Shown here piece after piece: positions 14,267 to 26,172 of a stretch of 64,000 bases of DNA (positions are counted from its first letter, which is position 1; every line of letters begins with the position of its first letter). Source of the stretch: Mastacembelus armatus. Taxonomy: Eukaryota; Chordata; Actinopteri; Synbranchiformes; Mastacembelidae. The translations under genes and the position numbers were made by a program. The notes below the pieces were generated by a model. That model did not search any database. It was not told where the DNA came from and saw only the letters and a list, made by a program, of their open reading frames with translations. The stretch is from the NCBI RefSeq assembly GCF_900324485.2, contig NC_046640.1:9207857-9271856 (forward strand). Direction: 5' to 3'.

Positions 14267-17200
14267 TCAGAGTGTTTCCATGAGCGAAAATACTCTTCCT
14301 CCTTGGTTTGCTAATGAAAGGAAATTTTGCTTGATTTCCACATCAACTGACCTGAAAAACAACAGCACAAGAGTTGATTGTTGTGCATTACTGTTAACTG
14401 GCCTACTTGTAAATTAACCTATCAGATATGTTTGAGATTGTTTTCAAATTCACAATCAATCACTTTCTGGAAAACACTTATGATAAAGTGTAGAACATTA
14501 TAATAATTTATTTATACCTGCATACATACACTTCAAACAACTGACTGAACTTACCAAATGCATCTTAAAAGTCTACCTAACCACAAAAGCGCTCTCTCGG
14601 ATCTTGGAATAAGCATACTGTGGAACGGAGAGGAAAGAACATGAGTCATTTTACATTATACATAAAGCAAAGGTTCATCACAGCACAAATGTTCAAAACC
14701 TACACTTGCAGTCAGTCCTCTTGGGGAATGGACAGGCTCCAGTCCTCTACAGCACAGCACTGAAAAAGGCCTCTCTTTAGTCTTTGAATGCTCTTTGAAA
14801 CACAGACTGAAAACCTTGGCAGGCAGGTAGACGTCCCAGTCGGCTGCATGCTCTTCTATTAGCTCACTTACCATCCTGTCGGGGGGTAGCAAATTAGAAA
14901 AATCATAGCTTTAACATGTAGACACAAACTACATGAGATGGAAGAGATGGACACTGCCCAGCGATTCAAAAGGAAAATATAAGGTAAAGCCTTACAAGCA
15001 GCAACAAATATGAATCCTGCCCTGCCACTGGTAAAGCACCCATACAGACCTGTCAATCAACTGCTGTGTGATCAAATCCGCAGTGCCGGTCTGCTGATGA
15101 TGGACCACAAGAGCAATGGTGACCTTCAGTTGATCTTTCAGTTCTCTGTTGATCTAGCATGGAAATATATTCACACAGTACATCTTATGTGACACTGTCT
15201 GATAACAACTAGACATTAGATGAGACAGTACTAAAATATTTATTAAAAAAAAAAAAAGAGGTTGGCTAGGGAAAGTGACTTGTCAGCACTCACTTTGTGG
15301 ACTATGTCATGAGGCAGTCTGGAAAGGATTCTGAATGGGTATCCAAAGTGATCGATGATGTCCACGATATGCTTCGCCACGTGGGGAGGAAGGCATGACT
15401 GCACTGGCACAGCTTCCACCCACTTGGAGTAGTAATCTGTCACAGTCAAAATATATTTGTGTCCGTTGAGTGTTTGTGGCAGGGGTCCTCTGACATCCAA
15501 ACCAAGCCACTGCCAGGGCTCATTCACCTGCCATCATATTACACCCACAAGAAATAGCCAGACTGCATTAACACTCCCCACTTAATTAAGTCTGTATTTA
15601 ATGTTAGTTTGTTGGAACACAAGTAATCAGGTTGTAACTTACCTCTATCACGTTTTCAGGATCTTTACACTCTGTCTGTTGAAGTTACAGAGGAGCGTTT
15701 CATTTAACATGTAACAATTTAAAAGTCAAAGTATAAAAGATAGAGTATTATAGATTCAAGGTTTCGAAACATGTTGACTACTCACAGTAAAATTATCATC
15801 TGGGGCCCATTGAATATCCTGTGGAAATTGATGCAGAGACATATAATAATAAACTCCAATAACAAAGGTGCACACCTGACAAAAATTCTTGTCTTGCCAA
15901 AGTCCTACCATAATTGCCATAATTCATGCTAAAAATAAACATCTAGGAAGTTATTAAAACACTGATCAATTATACTACACATAACACCACTTGCCTGTGG
16001 AACACAGTAGTCTCCATGGAAGAAATGTGGAAATGACTCGATCTTCATCAGCCCTTCATCAACTATAATCCTCCATTTTTCAGGCTTTTTGGGGTCTTTG
16101 TCTCTAATCATAAAAACATAAAAGATCAATACATTAAAAGGAAACAATCCAATTGTCAACAAATATGATGAAAAATATAACAAAAAAAGGTCTTAGTTTG
16201 AATTTGATTAGGTTTCAGGAGTATAACACAGATAATGTGTTTACATGTGCAATCCTTAAAAAGAGCTCTACTCAGTGTAAGAGGAGAGTGCGTGAAGCTA
16301 ACAAACAATACACTGCCCATCCACCAGCTCATCAGTTCACACTCTCAAAAGCAATGATAAAATACTGTTAAATTAAAGGCTGCTTTCTCTGTGTTTTTTC
16401 TGGAATCTCTTTACAGCATGACCAGACCAACCTGTTTGGGAGTGCCCTGCACAAATGTGTTGTTGGATCTTACTGTTTTCAAGTTCCCATCATGCACAGC
16501 ACATAAAGCTTTATTGTATTCTGTATTCAGAACAAACTCAGAAACCAAGCAGGACTACAATTTATTTTGACTTTGATTCTGATTCAATTTGTTTGTGCTA
16601 ATTTCCTGAACCACAGCTCTATTTAGGCAGTGAAACTATGAACATTCATGTACTACAGTAATAAAAGTGTTAGAAATAAATTTTACCATAAAGCTCCTAT
16701 ACAAGATCACATCACAATGCAAGACCAAATTGATATAGTACAAATTATCAAGCAAATTTACAGGTAACACAACAGAATGGGAGGCACAGTAAACCCCAGA
16801 CATTTAGGGCTCCTGGGAAATCACCTGCTTTGTCAGACTGGTAATCAAGACTTGGTGACGTGCTGATACTGAGTGGCATGTCACTGTTGGTTTTTAGTTT
16901 GCTGAGGTAACTTCACTGGATTGTAGCACTAGCACATCACTCATATTCCACAGTCATATACCACTCCTATTCAGAACTTATATTACTGATTGTTATCAAC
17001 AGCTGATGTGATGTGTGACTATAAATGACTTATCAATCCAATTTGACTGCCAGATACCCCCATCCACAGTTTTTATTTTTAATGTTATGGCATTAGCCAG
17101 ATGGTTTATACAGTGGCTGCCAAGTGTGATCTGGAAGTAGAACAAAGGAATAAAAGTAATAAAAACATTTTTAAAAAATGACACACCACTCAAAATCAAC

Positions 17201-19190
17201 ACATGAGCAAGAGATAAAGCCTTACAATCCCTTTGAAAACACACCGAGAACACACCCAGACCAGGGCTCCTTTAAGGGAAGAGCCATGGCCAAGTACCTC
17301 CAAAGAGGCCTGATCTGGCAGACTGCAGAAGGAAACTAACAACAAAACTGATGACACACCCTCAGCTTCTCTGAATGACCTAAATGATGACATCTCAGCA
17401 TACTGCAAAAACCTTGAACACAAAATGCAGAAGTTTCCACCACACACGCTCCCACATTTCTACCATGGTGGACACTTATCTCGCTCATTATTACTTCCTA
17501 TAACCATACAGGTCAAACATGAGCATAATAACAACCCAACAACAGAATCATTTTTTTGTGGAGTATAATATTATTTTTGTTCCTCACACCCAGGGGAACA
17601 AAAATCTTTATGTGACAATTTATGATAACCTGAAGACAGAACCTACAGGTATCTTATCTAAACACAGAGTTTGTTCTGTATGCTCCATGCAGCCATTTCG
17701 TTTTATACAATGTACAGAATAAAGGTTAAAAATTCAATGGCTTCTGTGACAGTTTTGCACTATATACTGTATGTTGATTCATTATTACCAGTTACTTCTG
17801 TTGTACTATGCTCTGTTTTAAATGAAAAAACATAAGGAAAACTTTAGCTGTAACATACCCAGCAGGCTCTTCATCAGTCTGGATGGTCTCTTTGTTCTGG
17901 ATGTTCTGTTTTACTATGGCAGGAGGGTTTGTTATCTGGGAGGCTTTAGCACCACGTGCCTGGTTTAAGAATTCAAAGCAGCAAAACACTGAATTATTAA
18001 AGATTTGTATTAACTGTGCCTATAAACTATTATGCTGACTCTTTTTTTAATTTAAAAGCCCAATTTAAGCACATTTAAGGAAACAATTTTGAGGAAAAGG
18101 ACCAACATATTTCTCTGAACATCCACAGATGACATTTCAAGTGCAGACTTTTAACATTTAAATCTAAGCATGCTCTCACCTTGTGTAGCTTACTTCTTGG
18201 TTTGATGGAAGCCTACAAAAGCGAGAGAGTGAGAACATTAGTATTTGAGACCTTTAATTTAGTGAAACAAAGAAGTCACTGGCCTGTTAAAGATTTTACA
18301 TCAAACACAGATGACCTGGGAACAGTTTTGTTTTGCATCTACTTTACCCACAGATGACTGGAGCAGATGATTTGAATTTTTGAAATGGTCCACTGACACT
18401 GAGTAACTTTCACACCAACCTTTCTTTTCTGTGTGTTATCAGGGGATGCAAAAATGGTGGGAACTGCATCTTCACGCAGTTTGACACATTTGCCTGTTCT
18501 GTCAATATATTGTTCCTCAAAATGATTGATGCACAGCACTGAGAAGCGAGACGGAGTCCAGTCCTTCCACTTCATGTTGACAAGCCATTTCTTCAGTTTT
18601 CTGGGATTATACAAGGGAAACCTGAAATAGCACATAACTCATTAAAACAGTAAACCAGAGTCCTAACTCTAGTATGTGCCAAATTTCTCTTTCAGGAAAT
18701 ACCACAATGATGTCCATTTGGGAAAAAGAATAATTTCAGTGCTGATTGTCCAAAAGAAAGAGAAATAAAAAATATTTATTATATTTTACTGCTGACTTCA
18801 TGGCCACAACATAGTATGTGTTTCCCCCGTGTTATTAATGCGTAGCCACAGAATATTTGACCTGAATGTCATCAGTAGGACTCCATATATTATCACTTCA
18901 AACATCCCTGTTTTCTGCTAACTAGTCCATTTCCAATGCAATGAGTTCAGGTTGGTGTTCGTCAGTAAATAAACGCAAAGACGAGCTGTGACAAACAAAC
19001 AAACAACTGGCTATGACTAAGATACAACTAGCGAGGTGATTCGTGTTATTGTTAGCTTAACCATTAGCTACCTCACCAATCTCGTAGCTGGTTAACGTTG
19101 ATAAAAATGAAATAACGCCACTCACTTAAAAAACTTGACGTCTGAATCGCCGGAGGTTTCACAATTGTATGCACATTTATACCTTCCCAT
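14267..19190 (-). CDS. THAP zinc-finger and integrase-core fusion protein
   Basis: Twelve coding exons join in phase to about 403 residues: 19126-19190, 18420-18621, 18180-18212, 17859-17959, 15995-16103, 15786-15818, 15643-15675, 15294-15527, 15050-15153, 14704-14875, 14577-14617 and 14267-14351. Residues 1-80 are a THAP domain: MGRYKCAYNC (C6, C10), FPLYNP, W34, VLCINHF (C52, H55) and AVPTIF (74-79). Residues about 193-365 resemble the integrase core (rve) of Gypsy retroelements and GINGER DNA transposons: PWQWLGLDVRGPLPQT, HKYILTVTDYYSKWVEAVPV, FGYPFRILS, then a WDVYLP and KERPFSVL block. The acidic triad is not complete, so a binding role is likelier than strand transfer (inference). Many introns and an open frame mark a host gene. 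It may be gin2, a known vertebrate integrase-derived gene, but I cannot confirm that. Exon 5 ends with a GC donor (CAG|GCAAGT). Confidence 0.85.
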
Positions 19191-19952
19191 TTAACTAGTG
19201 CTCAATTTCGAGCAGTTCAACAAACTGATAATCGTATTTTTTGTTGTTGTGATCTTTCTTCTTCTTCTGTTTGTTCTTGTTCCTCTTGGTGACCAACGAT
19301 TTGGCGCTTTACCTCCACCGATCGGTAACGAGTGTGGATGGGGCTTTTGACGTGCAAAATGTCAGAGTGTATGTTGTTAGATCACCGGTCGTCTACATCC
19401 GTTACATGTTAGGATTTTCAAAATAATAGCCTCAAGACGAGTTTGAAAGCTTTTGGCTAGCGACAAAGCGTATGAAAGACTTAATTTTAATCAGCTGTGT
19501 TTCTAAAAACAATTTTCTTTGTTTAATATCAAATGTCGGGGTGAAATCATATTCATCATCAGTAATTAAAACAAATATTTATTTTCCGCAATGAACAATG
19601 TTACTAATTTGACTCACCCGGATGTTGTGTCTTCTTCGTGGTGTGTTAATATTGGTTTTGAAAATTAATGGCCTCAGGCATATCTTATTTGTATAAAACA
19701 GTCACATTCAGGTAAATGAATATATTTGTCACAGCACAAAACAAATCACTTCAACTACCGTTATATTCTCATTGATCCTTCTCTTTGCATTTTCAATTAG
19801 CCATCACTAATGAATGAATTTACTCATGCATATCTATTTTTTTGCCCAGTGAGATTTGAACAGAAAAATAAGACATACTTATAAACTCAATTGTTTAATA
19901 CACATTAAAATGAGGCATACACAATTAGAAACAGCTGCAGATATCTCACAGC
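19191..19952. other. Promoter of the THAP-integrase gene and rusf1 3' UTR
   Basis: About 19191-19400 should hold the start of the THAP-integrase transcript (a CTTCTTCTTC-type tract near 19256-19270 and several CpGs). A possible rusf1 polyadenylation signal of the ATTAAA type lies on the minus strand at 19894-19899. No further gene is seen. Confidence 0.4.
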
Positions 19953-22900
19953 TTAGTTACATTTTGCTTTACACTGGACCCTCCACTCATCCCAGTCCAG
20001 CAGAGTCCGCTTTATGTCCCAACCTGCAGCTTCAACACCTAGAAATTATATTAGCAAATCCATGTTTCAGGATAAAGCGTACTGTTTGTAGAATTAAACT
20101 GTGGTGTGTGTACTCACTTTTAAGAAATGGACTGAAAACTGTATCCATCACTTTGTGACTCTCATGCACCATTTCCCAATGACCTTTTAAAAAAAAAATA
20201 CAAGCATATGGAAAAGTGTAACTTTTAAACAGCACTAATGTAAATGAATAGAGGCAAGGGCTTACATTGCCACTGGGGTGTGGTGGGTTCTCTGGGATTT
20301 GGAGGGTTCAACCTGCTGCTAAGCCACACAGCCTGGCACATTGCTCTGATTTCATCTTGAACTGATGCTTCTGGTCCCAAACAAACACATACAGAGCCTG
20401 GGAAGAAAACAGCCTAGTTAAAGAAAACAAACTACAAGGTACTTTATATGCTTCTTAAACACACTATTGTTCTGTGAAGGAAGACAGATAATGACTTACC
20501 ATTTTGTACTCCTAAAAGGTAAGGCCTGTTGTTGTCCTTCAAAGCCAAATTAAGTTCCTCTGGGCTACAGGACAAGCAAAATTATATTAAACTGCAATGA
20601 ACTTTATTGTGCACAAATGGTACAGTACTTCAAATTACCTTTGGACAACCTCCTGTAGTCTCACTCCAAGTTTGATTGGCACTGTTTTCCTAAACTCTGA
20701 GGAAAAAATGTTCTAATTTTGAATGCAGAGACTCAAAATATTACAACTCTGAGGCATTGAATACTGAAGAACACATCACATTAATGATTATTTTACCCAA
20801 GAAAACCGGTTCTCTCTGATTGCCTTCTAGGGGACTCAGGATTCGTTTGTCCCTCAGGTACTGCTGCAACACGATGGAAAGCCGCGCCTCATTAAAGGTT
20901 TCCATGACAACCGAGCGCACAGCCTTATAATTGGCAAAGAGGTGGAGGGCAGTGAAGAGGAAAAAGATGCTGAGAGTCAGTCTAAGGAGAAGAGAGAGAG
21001 AAAGAGAGAGAGAGAGTGGCGAATGAAGGTAGATGATAGAGACATGACAGACTACTCAAATAACTAAAACTACATTGTGAAAGACTAATTTATACACATC
21101 AGATATAAAAGCACCTACACTGGATTATCAGTGACGAGGGGAATAAGTATCAAACTGACCAGCAGTCCAGCCAAATTCACCAAAGTCTCCTGTGGAAAAT
21201 AAACATAAAGACAGGATGGCTTTTTTTTTTTTTTTTTTTTTTTTTGGGAAATGGTGAAAACTCAGAAACGTGCAGCTTAAAAACGGCTCTACTTTTCCTG
21301 CATTTTGATATATTACAGTAGATACTAATTTTAAATAATAAAATTAATGCTTTGGTTTCAGGATCCTGCTTTACTCTGATATGACATAGTGGAGCACCTG
21401 AATGACTACAAACAATGTAGTTTATTACAAGCTATCATTGTTTAGTCCCACAATAAGAACAAGAGTGTAAAAGTCATAGATCCAGTGAAAAACCAGTAAA
21501 TTACCTGACTGCCATCTTTGGCAGAGATGTCAGCCATGTTGTCTCTGCGAGCCTGATGAACAGTCAGTGCAGCTCTGGTCGCTCCACCTGCTACTCCAAC
21601 AATTGACTGGAGAAGACAAACACACAATAGCAACAAATCAGCTTATATCCATTGCACACTTTTTGATTGCATGCACACTTTGTTTTTCTAATGCTGCTTT
21701 TTGCACTTTATACTGTCACTGTGACCTGCTTTAAACAAGTAAATTTCCCTGTTGAACAATCAATAGTTTCATCTTATCCAATAAGACATACAAAGCAGTC
21801 TTAAAACTATGTTGATCAAATACTTTGTCAATCAACAAAAATGTGCCCATTTAAATATTTATCACTGTGTGCTGTGAGCTGTGTGACCTGTATGTTTTTA
21901 TTGTGAAACCAAACAAGTTTAACCTGGATCCAGAGCTGTAACTCAACACCTACATCTCAGATTTGCATTCATAATCAATAATTCAACATTAATTCTCTAA
22001 TTCTGTTTACTCACAACCCCTCAGATTTATCTTGCAAACTCATGAAGCGGTCTCAGTGCTTGAGGATTGGAATCACGAGCTTAGGCCCCTGGTTTATTAC
22101 AATTAGCACTTGTCTTTAGATATTTTATAGACTGGAATAAATACATATGAAGTAAATTACGCATCATTTATGGCTCTTGGCATACCTTGAAAATCCCTGC
22201 AGTGCACACAATCAGGGTAAAGCAAGCAGGAAAGTATGGAGCCAATATTTCCATGAACAGGGCAATGTCGTTGAGAACATCAGCAAAAAGTCTGGCAGGT
22301 AATTAAAAAAAGGGCTCATGACATCAGATCTATTTTACGATAATGATTTCTTTAAGTGTCTGTGCACTGTGCTCACCTCCATTTTTTGGCCTCTGAGTCC
22401 AGTTTAGTCCTGTGACAGATACAACGGATCACAAAGAGGAATGTCCATCAGTGATATAGGGACATAAATTTAAAAAAAAAAGATGAGTATTGGCAGGCTG
22501 GATCAAAGATAAAACTTTTGATTAGACACAAATATGAGCCCACCCTTTCTGCCAGGCAAATAGGATTCTCCCTAACATGCCAGCTCCATCTGCAGGGAAA
22601 GAGCAGATGATTGCATGGTGTGTTCATACTAAACACACCATGCAATCAGGATCACTTCAACTTTATAGTATATTTGTGGGTTCAACCTCTTAATAACCAG
22701 GTGACTGTGGCCGCAGCTACTGTTGCCTCTTGGTTTCCAACACCGACTCCTTTGAGAGAGGCCTGCGTAGCCAGAGTCCCTGACAGGGAGCTGGAGAAAG
22801 CCTGAGAGAGAAAAGAGTGGGAATCAGGGACAATTTTAGACCCTTTTTAAGGGGTGCTGAAGTCACAAAGCACACCTAAATTTAATCTCAGCACCCCTAA

Positions 22901-23524
22901 AAAATAAAAATAATTATGACTCATTAGGCCTATTATTAACCAACGTCTGATTTTGTGAACTTGTTTTGTAATCAGTCACACACATAAAAGCAAAGTAGAA
23001 GAAGAGGTGGGTAGTAATGAATTTTATGGTGGAGATTACAATCACAGACAGCCTAAGATGAAAAGATGATGTTAGCAAATACAGATGCTGACTGTTCTGA
23101 ACGGGAACACTGAGGTCATTGGTTGTTATAAACAGGGGAAAAGTGTGTGGTTACACCTCCATGCATGTTGTAGTAAATGTGCATCTATGAGTTTGGTGCT
23201 TTGTCCACTGTACCTGCACAGTATCCCAAAACTGGTACTGGAGGTAATCATCACTCACACTTTCTGGGTAGCCTTGGGGCAGAAACACACTCTGGAATGA
23301 AAAGTTTCCAGGGTGAGATTAATGGGGGCTGCATGAACAGCAGCTACGTGGAAACATGGTAACGCGACTCTTACTTTAAAAACGCCAATAACCGAGCTTC
23401 CTCTTGATTCCCCGTCACCCCCATCTCGTCTTCTCTCCATCGCTCCATCCTTGGATAAATACCTCCAGGACTCCGCGCTGCCATATCGCTCTGTGGCCAA
23501 AACCTCACCGGCGCCTTTGTCCAT
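19953..23524 (-). CDS. rusf1: RUS1 family protein (DUF647), C16orf58 orthologue
   Basis: The RUS (ROOT UV-B SENSITIVE) family is known from plants, where it is tied to vitamin B6 homeostasis; the animal role is unclear. Fourteen coding exons join in phase to about 430 residues (human 468): 23375-23524, 23214-23291, 22687-22801, 22544-22589, 22377-22409, 22186-22291, 21505-21606, 21119-21189, 20797-20981, 20639-20696, 20500-20564, 20266-20397, 20118-20183 and 19953-20038. Diagnostic stretches: VFLPQGYPESVSDDYLQYQF, AFSSSLSGTLATQA, RLFADVLNDIALFMEI, SIVGVAGGATRAALTVHQAR, NMADISAKDGSQETLVNLAG and LFANYKAVRSVVMETFNEAR. The family has hydrophobic segments, seen here in exons 6, 8 and 9. The tail AGWDIKRTLLDWDEWRVQC matches the human C-terminus. 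Very short exons (33 and 46 bases) are supported by phase and by the human alignment. Confidence 0.95.
21221..21245. repeat. T25 run in a rusf1 intron
   Basis: An uninterrupted 25-base T tract follows exon 8 in the intron between exons 7 and 8. On the gene's strand it is poly-A. It may be slippage or the tail of an old retroposon; no body was recognised. Confidence 0.85.
22608..22648. repeat. Perfect 17-bp hairpin in a rusf1 intron
   Basis: Arms 22608-22624 and 22632-22648 (TGATTGCATGGTGTGTT and its complement) flank a 7-base loop. It sits about 20 bases upstream of the acceptor of the 46-base exon 4. Confidence 0.85.
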
Positions 23525-25879
23525 GGCGGCTGCTTAGAGCGACACGAAAAATACAAACAACAAAATACTGCAGGGATAAATGTAGTTCAGGTTGAGTGTT
23601 ACTACGCAAAGCCGACGTGTCGTCCTCTCCTGACGTTTGTGGCGTTTCCGTGTTTATTTCCGCCCTCACTGTTTGGGGATCGCTCATTGGTGGATGAGAG
23701 TTGGAGGCGGAGCTCCGACACGGGGAGACGCCCAAAATGCTTTTTAATAGTTTGTACAAAAATATGACTTTTAGGACAGTAACACCTCTACTAAACTACA
23801 TATATTTATGAGAAAATAGCAATACAAACATGAGAAATGTCACAAAGATTCAAGGAGATTTATTATTGTTTATTATTTATTTATTTATTGTTTCTAACAA
23901 TGACATTAGTTAAGTCAGTATAAACGTAACAATAGAAGAAGAAGAAGTACTTTATTAATCCCCAAAGGGAAATTCAGTTGTTACAGCAGTTATTAAATTT
24001 TAGATTATTTAAATTATATTGATTAATAGTAATTCATAATGTAATTAATAAAGTAATAAAGTAATTAACTATTTATTTGGGGGGGGTTGTGTGTGTATGT
24101 GTGTGTGTGTGCGTACATGCATGTGTGTATGTGTGTGTGTGTGCGTTATTGTTTATATTGAGGAATTATAGAGTCTTATGGTCGTGGACACAAAAGACTG
24201 GTAAATAAATAAAGCAATATCACAATATCACAATAAAGTGATATTTAAATTTTGAAAGTAGTAAAACACACACAAGAAAGGGAGAGGAGGAAGCACCAGG
24301 TTACATACATGAAAAAAGAAAAGTAAAATAGATTTAAAACAAAATAGGAAGATCTAATATTTACAAATTGCATTTGTTAATAACGTGAAGTCCAGCTCAG
24401 GCTATTTTCATCATAACCTACTGTACTGGGCCAGATAGTCGTATTTACTGAGGCAGTTAATCGGTTATTAGTCCAACCATCAGCTGTTTCTAAAAACCAT
24501 AAGATGTCAACATCATCAGAGTTAACATAATACAAAGTGCTTTGCCTAAGACATAAAAGAAATATAAGATACATGGAGAAATAAAGAAGGACAATTTAAA
24601 ATAACGCACATATAACTATACACACATATATACATATACATGTAGATAAAATGTACAAAATACTATTCATAGACTCATATTACTAACTAGAAATACTGCT
24701 TTGGACAACAATACTGTGCCTGTGTTGTGCTGCACCTGCACCTGCATGTGGACTGTAGTTGTCCTGCTGGACATTTCGAGTGTAGATGTTAGAGGTGTGT
24801 TCCAGCTAATAGGCTTTTGAGCATGTAATAGGCAGAAATGCTTTATTAAGTTTCAGCTAGATGCAGTGTTAAGTAAAAACAACCTTATGTCACCAGCATA
24901 ATTGAATGAACTTCTTGTTTTTGCGTACCCACGACTTTAACTGGACACCATCAGAACATTTGAGTCATATAGTGATCCTGATTTCATTACAGTGGGAATG
25001 AACATAACCACGACATCTGACAACACTTATTTGTTTGGGACGCATTCAAAACATTCTCCACATTTATAACCATTAATAAACACTTCTATTACTTTGACAC
25101 ATTTAGTGATGCAAGACAAGGCCAGCGTCTTTTTGGTCTATTTAGAGATAACATAGTAAAAATCATAACCAGAGTAGGACTTTTACCTGCACCAGTTAAC
25201 ACTTAAAAATCATGTTGTGTAAACTACATACTAAACTACATATAAATGCAGGGTGTAAGTGTATAAACAGCAGCATAGATCCCTACCTTGCTCGTTTTTG
25301 ATGTAAAAGAAGATCCAGTTGCAGAGGGTGAGGAAAGCCCTGGAAAAATGCGGTCAAGTAGTCATCAGTCACTGAGCCAGGGGGAGTAAATATTTCTTAT
25401 CTCTGGGTCATAAGGCAGAGTGATGGCAGCAAACCAGAAATGTTTGTGAGAAAGAAGAGGGAGGCCTGGTGACCCGAGGGAAGTGTGTATGTTTCAATAT
25501 ACATACACTGTTTGTTTTTTTGGTTATGAGCAAACTTGTTATGAACTGTTGAGTGAAAAACTTTGAGATTTGTTTACTCAGAGAGAAACTGGAACTGTGT
25601 CTGATCCACCCCAAGGCAAAACAAGTGCAGACACACCTTTACCCAGTCCCCTGGAATGTGCTGAAAGAAAGGCAGAAGATAAAGGTTGTAATACTGCATG
25701 TTTTGTATCTGTGACTTATGAGGGAAAGAAGTCTAAACTGAAAAAAAAAAAAAAAAGCAAGACCAGAATAGGAGAACTAATGTAACTGGAACGATGAGCT
25801 TGAGCAATTGTATGTGTGGGAGGGCAATACAGAAGGAAATGGGCGTGTAGGTCTCACACTGTGTTTCACTCCCAGTCCT
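23525..25879. other. Intergenic between rusf1 and tmem265
   Basis: The first 200 bases are CpG-richer and should hold the rusf1 promoter, including an ATTGG (CCAAT on the gene strand) near 23686. The rest is AT-rich with simple repeats. A CTTTATTAATCCCC / AAAGGGAAATTC motif at 23948-23975 is typical of the ends of fish non-LTR retroposons. A TG-rich tract lies at 24088-24146. An exon-like 53-base block on the minus strand (25287-25339) is discussed under findings. Confidence 0.45.
23935..24240. repeat. Probable relic of a fish non-LTR retroposon end
   Basis: The block starts with GAAGAAGAAGTACTTTATTAATCCCC and GGGAAATTCAGTTGTTAC-like sequence, split here into two short quotes, and continues with TATAGAGTCTTATGG and GGACACAAAAGACTGG. 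These short motifs recur in teleost LINE-type repeats as I remember them. The middle is replaced by AT- and TG-rich sequence. Family and borders are uncertain. Confidence 0.35.
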
Positions 25880-26172
25880 ATCATTCCGTAATTAGGGGTT
25901 TTCACAGGCACAGATCGGCGTCAGAGCTCTTTGGCATTTCTACAACGACAACGATTTGGATGATTGGGTATTTGCATCTGAACTGAAGCCTTTGGAAAGA
26001 AAAGGCTTCATGAGAATCCGGATCCTGTTAAGGAGACAAGAAGATTGTAAAGACGAGGCACCTGTCTAGCTGCTCATATAAGTCTAATGAACACACTCGA
26101 CAAAGTCAGGAATTACTTGTTTGACTGAAGGAGTGTATTCAGATTGAGGAGCGGATTCCAAACAGTGATCAG
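25880..26172 (+). other. Possible noncoding first exon of tmem265
   Basis: A GC-richer block upstream of tmem265 ends in a donor-like CAG|GTTTGT at 26172, and a TATA-like CATATAAG lies near 26077. tmem265 needs an upstream exon, because its start codon follows an acceptor (CAG at 27324-27326) by two bases. No protein is encoded in this block. Confidence 0.3.

Noticed and set aside
18339-18419. Extension of the THAP open frame past exon 2
   Set aside because: The reading continues after AAG|GTTGGT into unrelated sequence; splicing at 18420 to the 33-nt exon keeps the frame through all later exons.
24560-24640. TATA-like and ACACATATA repeats as a promoter
   Set aside because: Simple AT/CA repeats in a relic-rich stretch with no gene starting nearby.
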